NCBI RefSeq assembly: GCF_030378065.1
Contig: NZ_JAUCGJ010000001.1
Coordinates: 62,001 to 126,000, forward strand
DNA from: Candidatus Venteria ishoeyi
GTDB taxonomy: Bacteria; Pseudomonadota; Gammaproteobacteria; Beggiatoales; Beggiatoaceae
Reading direction: 5' to 3'
Length of the DNA stretch: 64,000 nt
Shown here: positions 18,053 through 27,596 of the stretch, one piece after another
Layout: each line of letters opens with the position of its first letter
Position numbering within the stretch: the first letter of the stretch is position 1
Position numbers and translations under genes: made by a program
Notes under the pieces: generated by a model
Databases searched by the model: none
What the model saw: only the letters and a program-made list of their open reading frames with translations
Told to the model about the DNA's origin: nothing

Positions 18053-18979
18053 TTAAGGCATTTTAACCGGATTGTTTTTACCCGCTTGCGTCCACTCATG
18101 CATAGAAGCATCATAAGAGGCCGCTTTATCATTACCTAACAATTGATTGAGTACAAACCAGTGACCGGTACTGTAATGTCCACTGTTACAATAGATGATA
18201 CTGGGTTTGCTGACATCAATACCTGCATCAGTAAACAAAGCTTTAAGTGCTTCGGGACTTTTATGGGTAATGACGCCGGTTTTTGTATCAGTTTGATACA
18301 AGTTCAGATGCGAAATATTGTGAGCCGTCGGAATATGGCCTTTGGCATAGACATAATCCTTTTGTTTTTCTCCCGTGAAATAAGGTGGGGTGCGGCCATC
18401 AATAATACTGTCTGAGCCTGTATCAACAGCTGACTTCACTTCTTGCTCAGTTGCCAAAATGTCTTCATTGGTTTTGCCGCTGACGCTGAAATTACCTTTG
18501 ACAACAGTAGGTGCCTCGGTGCTGAGTTCACGTTTTTCCACGGCCCACTTGTGTGTACCGCCCTCTAATAGCGCGACATTATTATAATCAAAGTATTGAA
18601 ATGTCCAGAACAAACGGGTGGCAAAGGTCAAATCTTTTGAAGCTTTGCCTTTAAAGCTGATGACCACAGTGCTGTCTTTATTAATCCCAGCCGCTTGCAT
18701 TTGTGCTTCAAATTCCGCTTTGCTCGGTACAATCTTAATTAAATCGTAACCATTTTGATGACGCTTGACCCGCACTTTTTTCCAGTTAATCAACACCGAC
18801 CCTGGGATATGTGCCGTATCATAACTTTTCAAATCCTTGCGTACATCCAACACACTCACCTGTTTGAGATTATCAGCAAGCCATGCCGTATCAACCAATG
18901 AACCAGGCACATCCAATGCCCAGGTGTTCAAACTGCTGGCGCTTAACACCGTTACACATAACAATTTGCGTACTAACAT
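18053..18979 (-). CDS. Periplasmic tandem-rhodanese sulfurtransferase
   Basis: A signal peptide (MLVRKLLCVTVLSASSLNTWA) precedes two rhodanese domains. The N-terminal domain (about 30-150) has no Cys in its active loop (VVISFKGKASKDL), as is usual for the inactive half. The C-terminal domain (about 170-305) has the catalytic loop IIYCNSGHYSTGHW. It would transfer sulfane sulfur, for example from thiosulfate, to an acceptor in the periplasm. This fits a sulfur-oxidising lifestyle. A ribosome site AGGAGGAT precedes the ATG. No sox or dsr gene is adjacent. Confidence 0.87.
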   Translation of the reverse strand: MLVRKLLCVTVLSASSLNTWALDVPGSLVDTAWLADNLKQVSVLDVRKDLKSYDTAHIPGSVLINWKKVRVKRHQNGYDLIKIVPSKAEFEAQMQAAGINKDSTVVISFKGKASKDLTFATRLFWTFQYFDYNNVALLEGGTHKWAVEKRELSTEAPTVVKGNFSVSGKTNEDILATEQEVKSAVDTGSDSIIDGRTPPYFTGEKQKDYVYAKGHIPTAHNISHLNLYQTDTKTGVITHKSPEALKALFTDAGIDVSKPSIIYCNSGHYSTGHWFVLNQLLGNDKAASYDASMHEWTQAGKNNPVKMP

Positions 18980-19068
18980 AACATCCTCCTGTTTTTTATT
19001 TAATTTTTATTGAGTATTGAATTGTACCTGAGAACAAAAACTCAAACTAATAAAAAATGGGATATTCA

Positions 19069-21648
19069 CTAAATGAGTGGCAGTACATTATTATCTGTAA
19101 TCAGTAGCGTTTGTATATCCAGCGTACCTGAAGAGATTGCTTCCAGACTGGTGTCTGTTACGGGCAGGAGTGCTTCACTATTGTCTGTCTCAATATTTGT
19201 TGGCTGAGGCTCGGGTGCCTGAAATTCCGGGTCTTCCTTGATGTCATCAGCTAATATGCTCGCTTCAGGTGTATCTAATAAGTCAGCAGGGTCTAAAATC
19301 TCACCATCTTGCACAAGGCTTGCAGGATCTTGAATTTCAGCTTGTTCAGCTTCTGCCGCTGTGGCAGTATCAGCGTTTAGCTCTACTCCATCCTCAGTTC
19401 CTGCAAGATTTGGGCTTGTATTTTCTGGTGTTGTTGTTTCCTCTATTTCGGTTTCTAAATCGGGTGCCTGTTCAGTTTCTACATTATCCTCTACATCTAC
19501 ATCGCTATTATCTTGCAATGTTGCATTGTCATTGAATTGCTCTGATTCTGGTAAATCTGGTGTGTCTTCAGTTGCTTCTTCAGTTGCTTCTTCAGTTGCT
19601 TCTTCCGTCGCTTCTTCCGTCGCTTCTTCCGTTGCTTCTTCCGTTGCTTCTTCCGTTGCTTCTTCCGTTGCTTCTTCCGTTGCTTCTTCCGTTGCTTCTT
19701 CCGTTGCTTCTTCCGTTGCTTCTTCCGTTGCTTCTTCCGTTGCTTCTTCCGTCGCTTCTTCCGTTACTTCATTAGTCACTTCATCAACTATTTCATCACT
19801 TGTTTCATTTTCATCGGCTGCAAGGTCAATTGCCGGATTATTTTCTACATCAGCTTCCAGTGCTTCATCTTCTGCCTGAACCTGGATGACAACATGCGCC
19901 TGTGACAGATTTTCGTGTTGATTTTCCAGTGTATAATCAAAGCCAGCTTCTCCCAGCCAGTTTTCATCCGGAGTAAATTGCACCAAAGATGCGCCTGTGT
20001 TTTCTGGTTCCAATAATGCAACCTCACCGTGTTGCGCATATCCAACCTGTGTAACCAGTGCCTGATCACCCGGTGTGATAGCATCATTTTCCAGCAAATC
20101 AGTCACCGGGATGGTGAGTATCTGTCCTGCTGTCACCATAAAAAAATCATTTCTGGCTTGTAATACCGGTTCAGAATGTAAAGCAGTATCATCCACAATA
20201 CTCTCCAAAGCCGGTGGTGATACAACTTCTGGCGGCTCAGCTTCAGCAATACCTTGTTCTGAAACCGGTGTTTGCAGTGTTGGTATCGCTTCTCCTGAAT
20301 TCAAATCTTCCGTAATGTGCTCTTCATATGTTGGGCTACCCGTAATTGAAGCCAGTGGCGGCGTTGTTGTATCTATTGCTGTTGATTCCGGGGAATCGGT
20401 TTCTGGAGATGTTAATGCAGGGCGAGCAGCCAGTTGTGGTGGTGCTGGTTTTGCGGGTGTTTCCTGCTGCGCCTGTGGTGTTTGCTTATCAGCTATTACC
20501 AGATTTGGGGTGCTGACCATACTACCGCCGCTGAAAACACTGGAATTGTTTGATACAGGGGGTGTAGCAGGGGTTTCCAATGTGGCTTGCGTGGATGTTG
20601 CAGATGCTGGAACAAGCGGTGTATTTACACCACTGATATCACTGTTTTGCACAACATCAATGGATTGAGTCACTATATCAACTTGCATCCCATCGGATTC
20701 AGCATAAACAACTTCTGTTGCTGGCTCAGGTGTTGGAGCAACAGATGTGTCAATCACTGTTTGCGTGGCAAGCAAGCTATTTTCCTGAGGAGGATAATTG
20801 TTAGTATCAACGACATAGGGTTGGCTGGCTTCAGGCGCATGGCTTATAAACGCTTCATTGTCACTGATATAAGCTGAAGATTGTGCCAGCATAGTGCTAT
20901 CCGGCGCTGCATTTAAAGGCTGTAGAGGCAATAACTGCTCACGAAACCCCGGTAAATCCATTAATGCGGTGCTGCTGATGCTGAGCGGTTCATTGGATAT
21001 GGGAATATGAATCGCATCGCCCATTTGCAAAGCAGACAAGGAATCACGATATTGTGTGGGTTGAATATCCAGTCTACCCGTCAGATAAACCACATTGGTC
21101 GAGCCATCGTTATCAATCCAGCCATCAACTTCAGCCCCCTGACTGCTTAATGTGGCTGCCGGAGTATGAATGGTGCTGCTATAACTGGAATCGGCCTGAA
21201 TCAAACGAAATAAACCACTTTCCACGCTGGCAACAAAAGTTTCCTGGTGCTCACTTTGTAAGGCATACAGTTCCAAAGTAATACGGGAATCGGGGCCAAG
21301 CTGAAACATGGTGCCGTCTTTTAACACCAGACTCAGATAGCAGCCTTTACTCGTAATAATGGTATCGTTTAGATAAACCGGGGAGCCTTGATGCAATTCG
21401 CGTAATAATTCACCATTTTGCGCCGTTGCTGTTGCACCCTTGATAAAGCCAACCGTACCAATTTGCTGCAAACTGATTTCATCCGCAACTGTGGGGGCGA
21501 TTTGCCAATCCTGATTGCCAGACTGGGCTTTCACTGTGCTGTTTTCAGCAAGCAAAATAGACGTTGATGCGACAAACATTGGAGCAATCCCATCTTCTTG
21601 TTGCACGGTGGTATCAACCTTCATATTAGAAAAAGTGAGCGCGCGCAT
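19069..21648 (-). CDS. FecR-domain protein with cadherin-like Ig domain and EEAT repeat tract
   Basis: An 859-residue, very acidic, Thr/Glu/Pro-rich protein. Residues about 60-225 form a FecR domain (GSPVYLNDTIITSKGCYLSL, MFQLGPDSRITLEL, AATLSSQGAEVDGW). After a long Pro/Thr-rich linker, about residues 500-595 look like a cadherin-like/Ig tandem-repeat domain (LEND...YAQHG...FTPDENWLGEAGFDYTL). About 16 EEAT tetrapeptide units follow, then an acidic tail. FecR plus such an Ig domain is typical of large exported adhesins, although a classical signal peptide is not visible. Secretion signal and partner are unknown. The abrupt end (NNVLPLI) may mean a shortened adhesin. Confidence 0.72.
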   Translation of the reverse strand: MRALTFSNMKVDTTVQQEDGIAPMFVASTSILLAENSTVKAQSGNQDWQIAPTVADEISLQQIGTVGFIKGATATAQNGELLRELHQGSPVYLNDTIITSKGCYLSLVLKDGTMFQLGPDSRITLELYALQSEHQETFVASVESGLFRLIQADSSYSSTIHTPAATLSSQGAEVDGWIDNDGSTNVVYLTGRLDIQPTQYRDSLSALQMGDAIHIPISNEPLSISSTALMDLPGFREQLLPLQPLNAAPDSTMLAQSSAYISDNEAFISHAPEASQPYVVDTNNYPPQENSLLATQTVIDTSVAPTPEPATEVVYAESDGMQVDIVTQSIDVVQNSDISGVNTPLVPASATSTQATLETPATPPVSNNSSVFSGGSMVSTPNLVIADKQTPQAQQETPAKPAPPQLAARPALTSPETDSPESTAIDTTTPPLASITGSPTYEEHITEDLNSGEAIPTLQTPVSEQGIAEAEPPEVVSPPALESIVDDTALHSEPVLQARNDFFMVTAGQILTIPVTDLLENDAITPGDQALVTQVGYAQHGEVALLEPENTGASLVQFTPDENWLGEAGFDYTLENQHENLSQAHVVIQVQAEDEALEADVENNPAIDLAADENETSDEIVDEVTNEVTEEATEEATEEATEEATEEATEEATEEATEEATEEATEEATEEATEEATEEATEEATEEATEEATEDTPDLPESEQFNDNATLQDNSDVDVEDNVETEQAPDLETEIEETTTPENTSPNLAGTEDGVELNADTATAAEAEQAEIQDPASLVQDGEILDPADLLDTPEASILADDIKEDPEFQAPEPQPTNIETDNSEALLPVTDTSLEAISSGTLDIQTLLITDNNVLPLI
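19567..19770 (-). repeat. 12-bp in-frame tandem repeat (EEAT units)
   Basis: About 16 copies of a 12-mer (plus-strand form TCCGTTGCTTCT, with TCAGTTGCTTCT and TCCGTCGCTTCT variants) encode Glu-Glu-Ala-Thr. The central copies are identical at the DNA level, indicating recent expansion. Because 12 is a multiple of three, copy changes alter protein length without frameshift. Confidence 0.95.
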
Positions 21649-21965
21649 AATATAACCTGAATATCGGTTTTATTGTTTTAAATAATTTTATAGTACAACA
21701 CTAGCAAATCAACTGCCTGTTCAGACTAATGGCATAAATCAAGAGATAATACCGGGGTTTTTTATTTATTCACTGAAATTACACACACCGGTTGTTATGA
21801 TTTTAAAGCTGACACCGCACCTGGACTGGCTAAAAACCAGTATGGAGAAAAAAATATTTTTTTTGCACCTCAAAGCACAAAAAAGAAGCTTTTGCGTAAC
21901 GCCACTTATTATTCATCAATCCTGCAAGGCCTTCTCTGTATTTAGCGTGTATATTTATAGTACTA

Positions 21966-22125
21966 AGGAACGAGAATTTTATAACTTCAGCAACTTGGCT
22001 GGTCTTTTTCTCCATTTTCTATGTTGTGAAAACAGTTACATAGCTTACTATGTGCCTGTTTTCACGCCTTGAAAATAAATAAAAATCCTGCGCCCAGTTT
22101 CTGCACTTATTTCATTCTCGCTCCT
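21966..22125 (-). repeat. Type A palindromic MITE, copy 3 (inverted)
   Basis: Reverse-oriented copy of the 160-bp element, with ends AGGAACGAG and CTCGCTCCT, the core CCATTTTC...GTGAAAACAG..., and CCAGTTTCTGC near the other end. It is more diverged than copies 1 and 2. The remaining 300 bases of this gap (21649-21965) are AT-rich with no supported gene. The copy ends 30 nt before the propeller protein start, so it may lie in its leader. Confidence 0.8.
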
Positions 22126-22154
22126 TAACTAGCATTATGCAAAGGAGATGTATT

Positions 22155-25100
22155 ATGAATATTTATGGGAACGCCTACACAAATAGCCTTGTCGGTGTGT
22201 TGTTCTTATTCATCAGCAGTCTGTTTTCCTCTGGTTTTGCAGCAATTTCTGGTGGTGATTCACAGTGGAATGTACCCTCTAATTTACGCTGGGGACGTGT
22301 CAACAGCTTACTGGAAAATGAAACCGGTTTATGGGTAGGCACATCTAGTGGATTGGAGCAGCATGATATACAAAGTGGCAAGCTGGTGCGAGTGTGGACC
22401 GATCTGGACGACCTGCCTGGTAATGGTCGTGGGGTTGACTTTTTATTATCCGGCATGGGGGGTTCAATCTGGATAGGCATACGTAATTACGGCGTAGCGC
22501 AACGCAGTGCAGAAGGTGAATGGCGCACTTTTACCGACTTACCCAATGCTGATATCAATACCCTGCTCAGCGATCAACAAGGTGGTGTCTGGGTCGGTAC
22601 TGAGCGTGGTTTGTTGCATATTGATAATACCAGCACAGTACACAGCTATGATTTCGATAACAGCCAGTTGCCTGGTTTATGGATTAGCGCCTTATATATG
22701 GATGTGCAGGGTAATTTATGGGTAGGCACTTTGAGTGGCCTAGCCAGACGCAATATTGATGATTCCTGGTTGGTCTTCACTACAGAAAATTCCCTGTTAC
22801 CCGATAATAATATTTCTGCACTGGCACCTGATGGTCAGGGTGGTATGTGGATTGGTGCTATCTGGGGCGGTCTGACCCATTTTGCCGCAGACGGTTTGCT
22901 CGATCTGATTAATACCTCCAATTCGCCTCTACCTTCTAATTGGATTAAACAATTATTACTCGATGGCAATGGTGATTTATGGGTCTCTTCCAAAAACTAC
23001 GTGGCTTATCATCCCGCAGCAGGTGGCTGGCTGATTTTTGATCCTGAAGCCGCCGGTTTAATGCGCAACCTGCCACCAGTTTTCTATCAGGGGCAAAGTG
23101 GCCTTTGGGTGGGTTCTGACCCCACCTTATTGCGTCTGCAAGGTGTTGATTTACAGGTATACAACCCCGAACCTGAAGCAAGTCTCAGCAGCGGAACCAC
23201 CAGTGCCGCAGAAGAAAACGCCATCCGCAGGCGTCTGTTTGCACCTGATGCACAAGGTGGACGCTGGTTTGTTGATGGCAGCGAACTGGTATACCAGAAT
23301 CATCAGGGTCAGAATATTGTGCGCCTGGATGATGAAAACTCAGAATTACCTGGTTACATCCGAAAATTAATTTCTGATCGTCAAAATGGCTTATGGGTAG
23401 TCAGTTACAGCAGCGATCAGGGGGGGCTGGTATTCAGTCATCGCAGCTTAAATCCAGCAGATAATCAATGGGAACATTTTACCCTGGATAGTTTTTCTGG
23501 TGGTTTGTTGTCCAGTGTCAATGATGTAGTGGCCTCACCTGAAGGTGGCTTGTGGCTCACGGCCAGTACCGGTGAGGTTTTTGCCATGCTGGCTTACCTC
23601 ACCCCGGATAGACATTGGGAAGTGTCTTCTTTAGGCGAAGATAACGGTTGGCCGTTTAATTATGTACGGGAAATTCTGGTGGATGATCTGGGTAATATTT
23701 GGCTGGCTGGTTATCGTTATTTATTACAACGTCCCGCCAGCACGCTACCCGTGCGCCGCATAGACAGCCGCTGGCAACAGATTAATATGGCAGATTTAGG
23801 GCTGGGTAATACGGTTAACAGTATGCTGGCTGATGGTGAAGGTGGACTCTGGTTAGCCACCAGCGATGGGCTGGCGCACCGTGATACGCAAAATACCTGG
23901 CGCAGTTTTGATGATGTGAATGCCGGTCTGCCCAGTAACTATATTGATGGCTTGCAAACAGGCGATGCTGGCGACTTATGGGTAAATACGCCTAATGGTT
24001 TAGCCTACATCGATAGCATTGCTCACCACCAAACCGGTGGTAGCTGGAAAACCATTGATACAGAAAATTCTAACTTGCCTACGAATAATGTCTTCAGTAT
24101 GTACAACGATGGTGACGGTGGTTTGTGGCTGGACACGGATCTGGGTTTTGGTCACTTAAGTTTTAATTTTGATCTGGATGATGAGATCAGTGGCAAACGC
24201 GCAGCCATTATTATTCACGCACGTCCACAAAGCAACAGCGATAAACAACATATTATCCGGGATCGGATTAGTGGTGCGGTATATGACGGTTTAAGCGAGC
24301 GTTATTATAAAAATGACGACATTTATTTTCTGTCCTACAAACCGGATATGGATGTTAATGGTGACTTGCAAACTGATAAACTGGCAGTTGATGCCCCCGT
24401 GACCTATTTTGAAAGTGGCACGATACCACCGCGTGACTTGACCCTGGCTGATATTAGCGCAGTTTTTAACTGGGCCATACAGCAAGGTAGTTTAGGGCAG
24501 GCACTGATTATCAGTATTATTGCCGATGCGGATGAGACTGGCGCACTATTATTAAACCCGGATACCGGGCAAAGCTTAAGTGTGAGTGACCTGGCTGCAC
24601 TGTTGGATGATTATCAGCAAAATACTGATAATACCGTGATTCTGTTGCTTGAATCTTCTCATGGCGGCGCTTTACTGGAAACCCTTGCCGGTGACAAGCG
24701 TATATTGCTCACCAGTACCAGCGCGGAACAAACCGTACAATATCAGGATGTACTGGGTAGTGACAGTTTTCTTTGGAAATATTTCCGTCGTCTGCGCAGT
24801 GGCATGAATCTGGAAGCGGCATTTCACCGGGTGGAAACCGAATTGCTGGACTCAGGTAGTGAACAAAGCCCACAACTGGAAGACAGCGGTGATGGCATTG
24901 CCAATGGTGACCGGGATGGCAGAATGGCGCAACAATATTGCTTAAATGGCTGTTTTGCACCACGCGCTAACCAGCAAACTTATCAAAATGGCGATATGCT
25001 GCGTTTAACAGTGCCCAATTTACCACGCAACAAACTCAGTTATGTTGGGCTGGCATTACCTGATGGGCAAGGTAGCCTACTGTTTGTGGATAAAAACCAG

Positions 25101-25286
25101 CCTGTGTCCATAGAAGAGGGTTTCCAGGCATGGCGTGGCAGCGATATGATGCTGGAAATGGAGGTCATACCTGAACTGCAACGTGGCGAGTACATTATTT
25201 TCCTGATTCGCACACCTAAGGGTATCAACCCGATGGAACAAGTTGAATTATGGGAAACCAGTCAGGAAAGCATAACGATAGAGTAA
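22155..25286 (+). CDS. Exported two-component-regulator-type beta-propeller with degenerate C13-like peptidase domain
   Basis: The ATG at 22155 has AAGGAG 7 nt upstream; an ATG 18 nt earlier is less likely. A signal peptide (about 1-32) precedes about 640 residues of Reg_prop-type propeller repeats, with repeated GGVWVGTERGL-like blocks (GGLWLATSDGLAHRD, GDLWVNTPNGLAYID). Residues about 675-930 look like a legumain/caspase-like domain (AAIIIHA, SDLAALLDDYQ, KRILLTSTSAEQTVQY, SFLWKYFRRLRSG), but the expected catalytic GHG and C-x-SGG positions read IADADETG and ESSHGG (833-838). The last 100 residues match the C-terminal domain of the glycosidase at 4040. The likely role is extracellular binding or surface display, not proteolysis. 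Confidence 0.75.
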   Translation: MNIYGNAYTNSLVGVLFLFISSLFSSGFAAISGGDSQWNVPSNLRWGRVNSLLENETGLWVGTSSGLEQHDIQSGKLVRVWTDLDDLPGNGRGVDFLLSGMGGSIWIGIRNYGVAQRSAEGEWRTFTDLPNADINTLLSDQQGGVWVGTERGLLHIDNTSTVHSYDFDNSQLPGLWISALYMDVQGNLWVGTLSGLARRNIDDSWLVFTTENSLLPDNNISALAPDGQGGMWIGAIWGGLTHFAADGLLDLINTSNSPLPSNWIKQLLLDGNGDLWVSSKNYVAYHPAAGGWLIFDPEAAGLMRNLPPVFYQGQSGLWVGSDPTLLRLQGVDLQVYNPEPEASLSSGTTSAAEENAIRRRLFAPDAQGGRWFVDGSELVYQNHQGQNIVRLDDENSELPGYIRKLISDRQNGLWVVSYSSDQGGLVFSHRSLNPADNQWEHFTLDSFSGGLLSSVNDVVASPEGGLWLTASTGEVFAMLAYLTPDRHWEVSSLGEDNGWPFNYVREILVDDLGNIWLAGYRYLLQRPASTLPVRRIDSRWQQINMADLGLGNTVNSMLADGEGGLWLATSDGLAHRDTQNTWRSFDDVNAGLPSNYIDGLQTGDAGDLWVNTPNGLAYIDSIAHHQTGGSWKTIDTENSNLPTNNVFSMYNDGDGGLWLDTDLGFGHLSFNFDLDDEISGKRAAIIIHARPQSNSDKQHIIRDRISGAVYDGLSERYYKNDDIYFLSYKPDMDVNGDLQTDKLAVDAPVTYFESGTIPPRDLTLADISAVFNWAIQQGSLGQALIISIIADADETGALLLNPDTGQSLSVSDLAALLDDYQQNTDNTVILLLESSHGGALLETLAGDKRILLTSTSAEQTVQYQDVLGSDSFLWKYFRRLRSGMNLEAAFHRVETELLDSGSEQSPQLEDSGDGIANGDRDGRMAQQYCLNGCFAPRANQQTYQNGDMLRLTVPNLPRNKLSYVGLALPDGQGSLLFVDKNQPVSIEEGFQAWRGSDMMLEMEVIPELQRGEYIIFLIRTPKGINPMEQVELWETSQESITIE

Positions 25287-25372
25287 TGCTCATTAACCTG
25301 AGTTAATATGAGATGTAAGCGGCTTTCAGAAGCAAAGCGGATGAATAAAGCTGGCATCAAATTCTGATTACC

Positions 25373-26680
25373 CTATAAACGCTGGCTGCGTTTGATTTCC
25401 AGATAATGGTTAATCAACGCCGCTGGCAGTTGCTCAGGTAAGACATCAATTGATAAGGCTCCTTGCGCATTTAATGCTTGATGTGCTTGTCTGCGGCGTA
25501 ACAGATACTCTTCCAGGGCGGCGTATCTTAATGCGCTCTGAAATGAGCTAATTGGCTTCTCCTGCGTAGCTTCCAAAATCTGTTCCCTTAAACTGGCAAT
25601 CAGAACCACATGTTTCTTACGCAATAAGCCTAATGCTGTTAATAAAGTGGGATTGTCTTCATCGCGTAAATTGGTCAGTATAATCACCAGAGCACGTTTT
25701 TTTTGGCGTTGTAGCAAAGATTGCGCAGCTTGCAGGTAATCACCACTGTTGGTACTGGGTTGCAAATCATAAAGCTGATTTAACAAATGATTAATCGTGT
25801 CTTGTCCAGGGCGTGGTGGCAACCAGCGCGTGGCACCGCTAAAGGTCAGTAAACCGGGCGCATCACCTTGGCGCAATGCGGCATAGGCGACCAATAATAA
25901 GGCATTTAAACAATGATCAAAATGCGACAAGTGATCATCTTTAGCGCGCATACGCTGGCTGCAATCCAATAAAAAAACAACTTGTTGCTCGCGCTCGTCG
26001 GTATATTCACGGGAAATCAGTTTACGTTGCCGGACGCTGGTTTTCCAGTCAATTTGGCGCATACTGTCGCCTTCCCGGTATTCCCGCATCTGATGGAATT
26101 CCATGCCTTCACCACGGCGTTGCTGTTTGCGGATGCCCAATTGCCCGAGACGATTTTCCATCGCCAGTTTCATATACTTACGAATCGCCGCAAAATTGGG
26201 ATAAATGCGTACAGTTTGTGGCAGATGCTGGTAACGCCGTTGTGACCATAAGCGCCAGGGAGAATATAAACGCAGATGTATACCAGGAAATAACATGTTG
26301 CCACGTAGCTGTGGTTGAAATAAATACTGAATCTGAAGTTTTTTAGTGGCGGGCAAAAAAACCTGATAAGGCTGATCTTGAACCACAGCAGGTGTGGGGT
26401 AATCGTCAAAAATTTCCAGTTTCAGGGGGGGAATTGTGGATATGCTGAGTTTAACCGGACTCCAGATACCTAAGGGGAGTGAATGCGCAAGCTTACGTTC
26501 TAGCGTGGGCGTGGGTAAGCGATACAGAGAAATCCAATCTAACAGTGCTAAAAATATAATAAACAGGCCAAACACCTGCCACAATATCTGCATTACGGGA
26601 GAAAATAAGCTGCCAACTGCCAGTAACAAACAAAATCCTGATAAATGCAGCAGCAAGCGAGCGGGCTGGACAGTTAGCAT
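25373..26680 (-). CDS. DUF58 domain membrane protein
   Basis: The 435-residue protein has two N-terminal membrane helices (about 8-50) followed by a soluble region with the DUF58 signature REYREGDSMRQIDWKTSVR and a von Willebrand-A-like segment VVFLLDCSQRM. DUF58 proteins usually sit beside MoxR-type AAA ATPases and transglutaminase-like genes in chaperone or envelope-assembly clusters. Here neither partner is adjacent, so this copy is isolated. Function is unknown. Confidence 0.85.
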   Translation of the reverse strand: MLTVQPARLLLHLSGFCLLLAVGSLFSPVMQILWQVFGLFIIFLALLDWISLYRLPTPTLERKLAHSLPLGIWSPVKLSISTIPPLKLEIFDDYPTPAVVQDQPYQVFLPATKKLQIQYLFQPQLRGNMLFPGIHLRLYSPWRLWSQRRYQHLPQTVRIYPNFAAIRKYMKLAMENRLGQLGIRKQQRRGEGMEFHQMREYREGDSMRQIDWKTSVRQRKLISREYTDEREQQVVFLLDCSQRMRAKDDHLSHFDHCLNALLLVAYAALRQGDAPGLLTFSGATRWLPPRPGQDTINHLLNQLYDLQPSTNSGDYLQAAQSLLQRQKKRALVIILTNLRDEDNPTLLTALGLLRKKHVVLIASLREQILEATQEKPISSFQSALRYAALEEYLLRRRQAHQALNAQGALSIDVLPEQLPAALINHYLEIKRSQRL

Positions 26681-26716
26681 AAGCGCCTATGGAAATGAGG
26701 ATTTTATCCCCGTTCC

Positions 26717-27394
26717 TTATCTACGCCTGCGCTTGCGTGTTGAACGGCGTTTTTTAGTTCTGCGCTTTTTTGAGCTACGTTTAGTACGCTTACGCTTAGT
26801 GCGTTTGGAGCGCTTAGTGCGCTTACTTTTTCTGCTTTTTTTACTCTTCCGGCTTTTTCTGCTCTTCCGACTCTTTCTACTCTTCCGGCTCTTTCTGCTT
26901 TTTTTCTTTTTCGTGCTGGTTTTGCCTTTATAACCTTTAGCGCCATTGAAGTTAGCGGCTGCTTTTTTTGTACTTTTATTCATTTTTACGCCACGCAGGT
27001 TAGCGCGACGAAAATCTGCACCATTCAGATTTGCGCTATTTAAGTTGGCACCACGTAAATTACAGCTACGCAAACGGGCACGACGTAAATTCGCACCACG
27101 CAAATTTGCGCCACGTAAATTACTACTGCTAAGATCAGCCCCACTGAGGTTGGCACCACTTAAATTTGCTGCACGTAAGTTGACGCCACGTAATTTTGCG
27201 CCAGAAAGATTAGCGCCATTTAAACGTGCCCTGGATAAATTAATACCGCGCAAATTAGCCCCGGTTAAATTACACTTAGGGCATTTTTTGGTTTTTTTCA
27301 GTTTTGCTACATCTTTTGCATTTGCCGCCCAGGAAACCGGAGCTTGCATAAGCAGCAAAAAAGAGATAATAAATAAGCAAGCGAATTTTTTCAT
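26717..27394 (-). CDS. Exported pentapeptide-repeat protein with Lys/Ser/Arg-rich tail
   Basis: The start is taken at the ATG giving [19 protein letters not shown], a signal peptide cleaved near SWAA; an upstream ATG in frame would bury it. A CPKC motif precedes about 20 A(N/R)L-x-x pentapeptides (residues about 40-150), expected to form a right-handed square beta helix. The tail of about 70 residues is almost only Lys, Arg and Ser, with [14 protein letters not shown] repeats and a TKRKRT stretch. The tail resembles histone-like nucleic-acid or polyanion binding segments. Function unknown; exported placement suggests binding of extracellular polyanion, DNA or cell wall. Confidence 0.78.
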   Translation of the reverse strand: MKKFACLFIISFLLLMQAPVSWAANAKDVAKLKKTKKCPKCNLTGANLRGINLSRARLNGANLSGAKLRGVNLRAANLSGANLSGADLSSSNLRGANLRGANLRRARLRSCNLRGANLNSANLNGADFRRANLRGVKMNKSTKKAAANFNGAKGYKGKTSTKKKKSRKSRKSRKSRKSRKSRKSKKSRKSKRTKRSKRTKRKRTKRSSKKRRTKKRRSTRKRRRR

Positions 27395-27596
27395 GTTGTA
27401 AATCTTCGATTTATTTGTGACGAGGTTAGGCGAAGCCATAAAAAAACTCAAGCTTAAATTTAATCTGGAAATGATGACAAGTTTTGAAACTTTGTCGCTT
27501 AGATGACAAAATAACAGATGTCATGATTATAAAAGTCAATAATTTCATTAAGTTATATTTTTAGTAGCCAAAGTTAGTCGCTAAAGTTGAAAAATT

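Noticed and set aside
19361-19879. Long antisense ORFs over the EEAT tract (Ser/Val/Ala or Leu/Pro repeats)
   Set aside because: They are shadow frames of the 12-bp tandem repeat, which lacks stops in every frame; no ribosome site and no domain.
26946-27401. Antisense ORF of 151 codons over the pentapeptide gene
   Set aside because: Low-complexity mirror of the repeat gene (Arg/Leu/Ala-rich), with no independent evidence.
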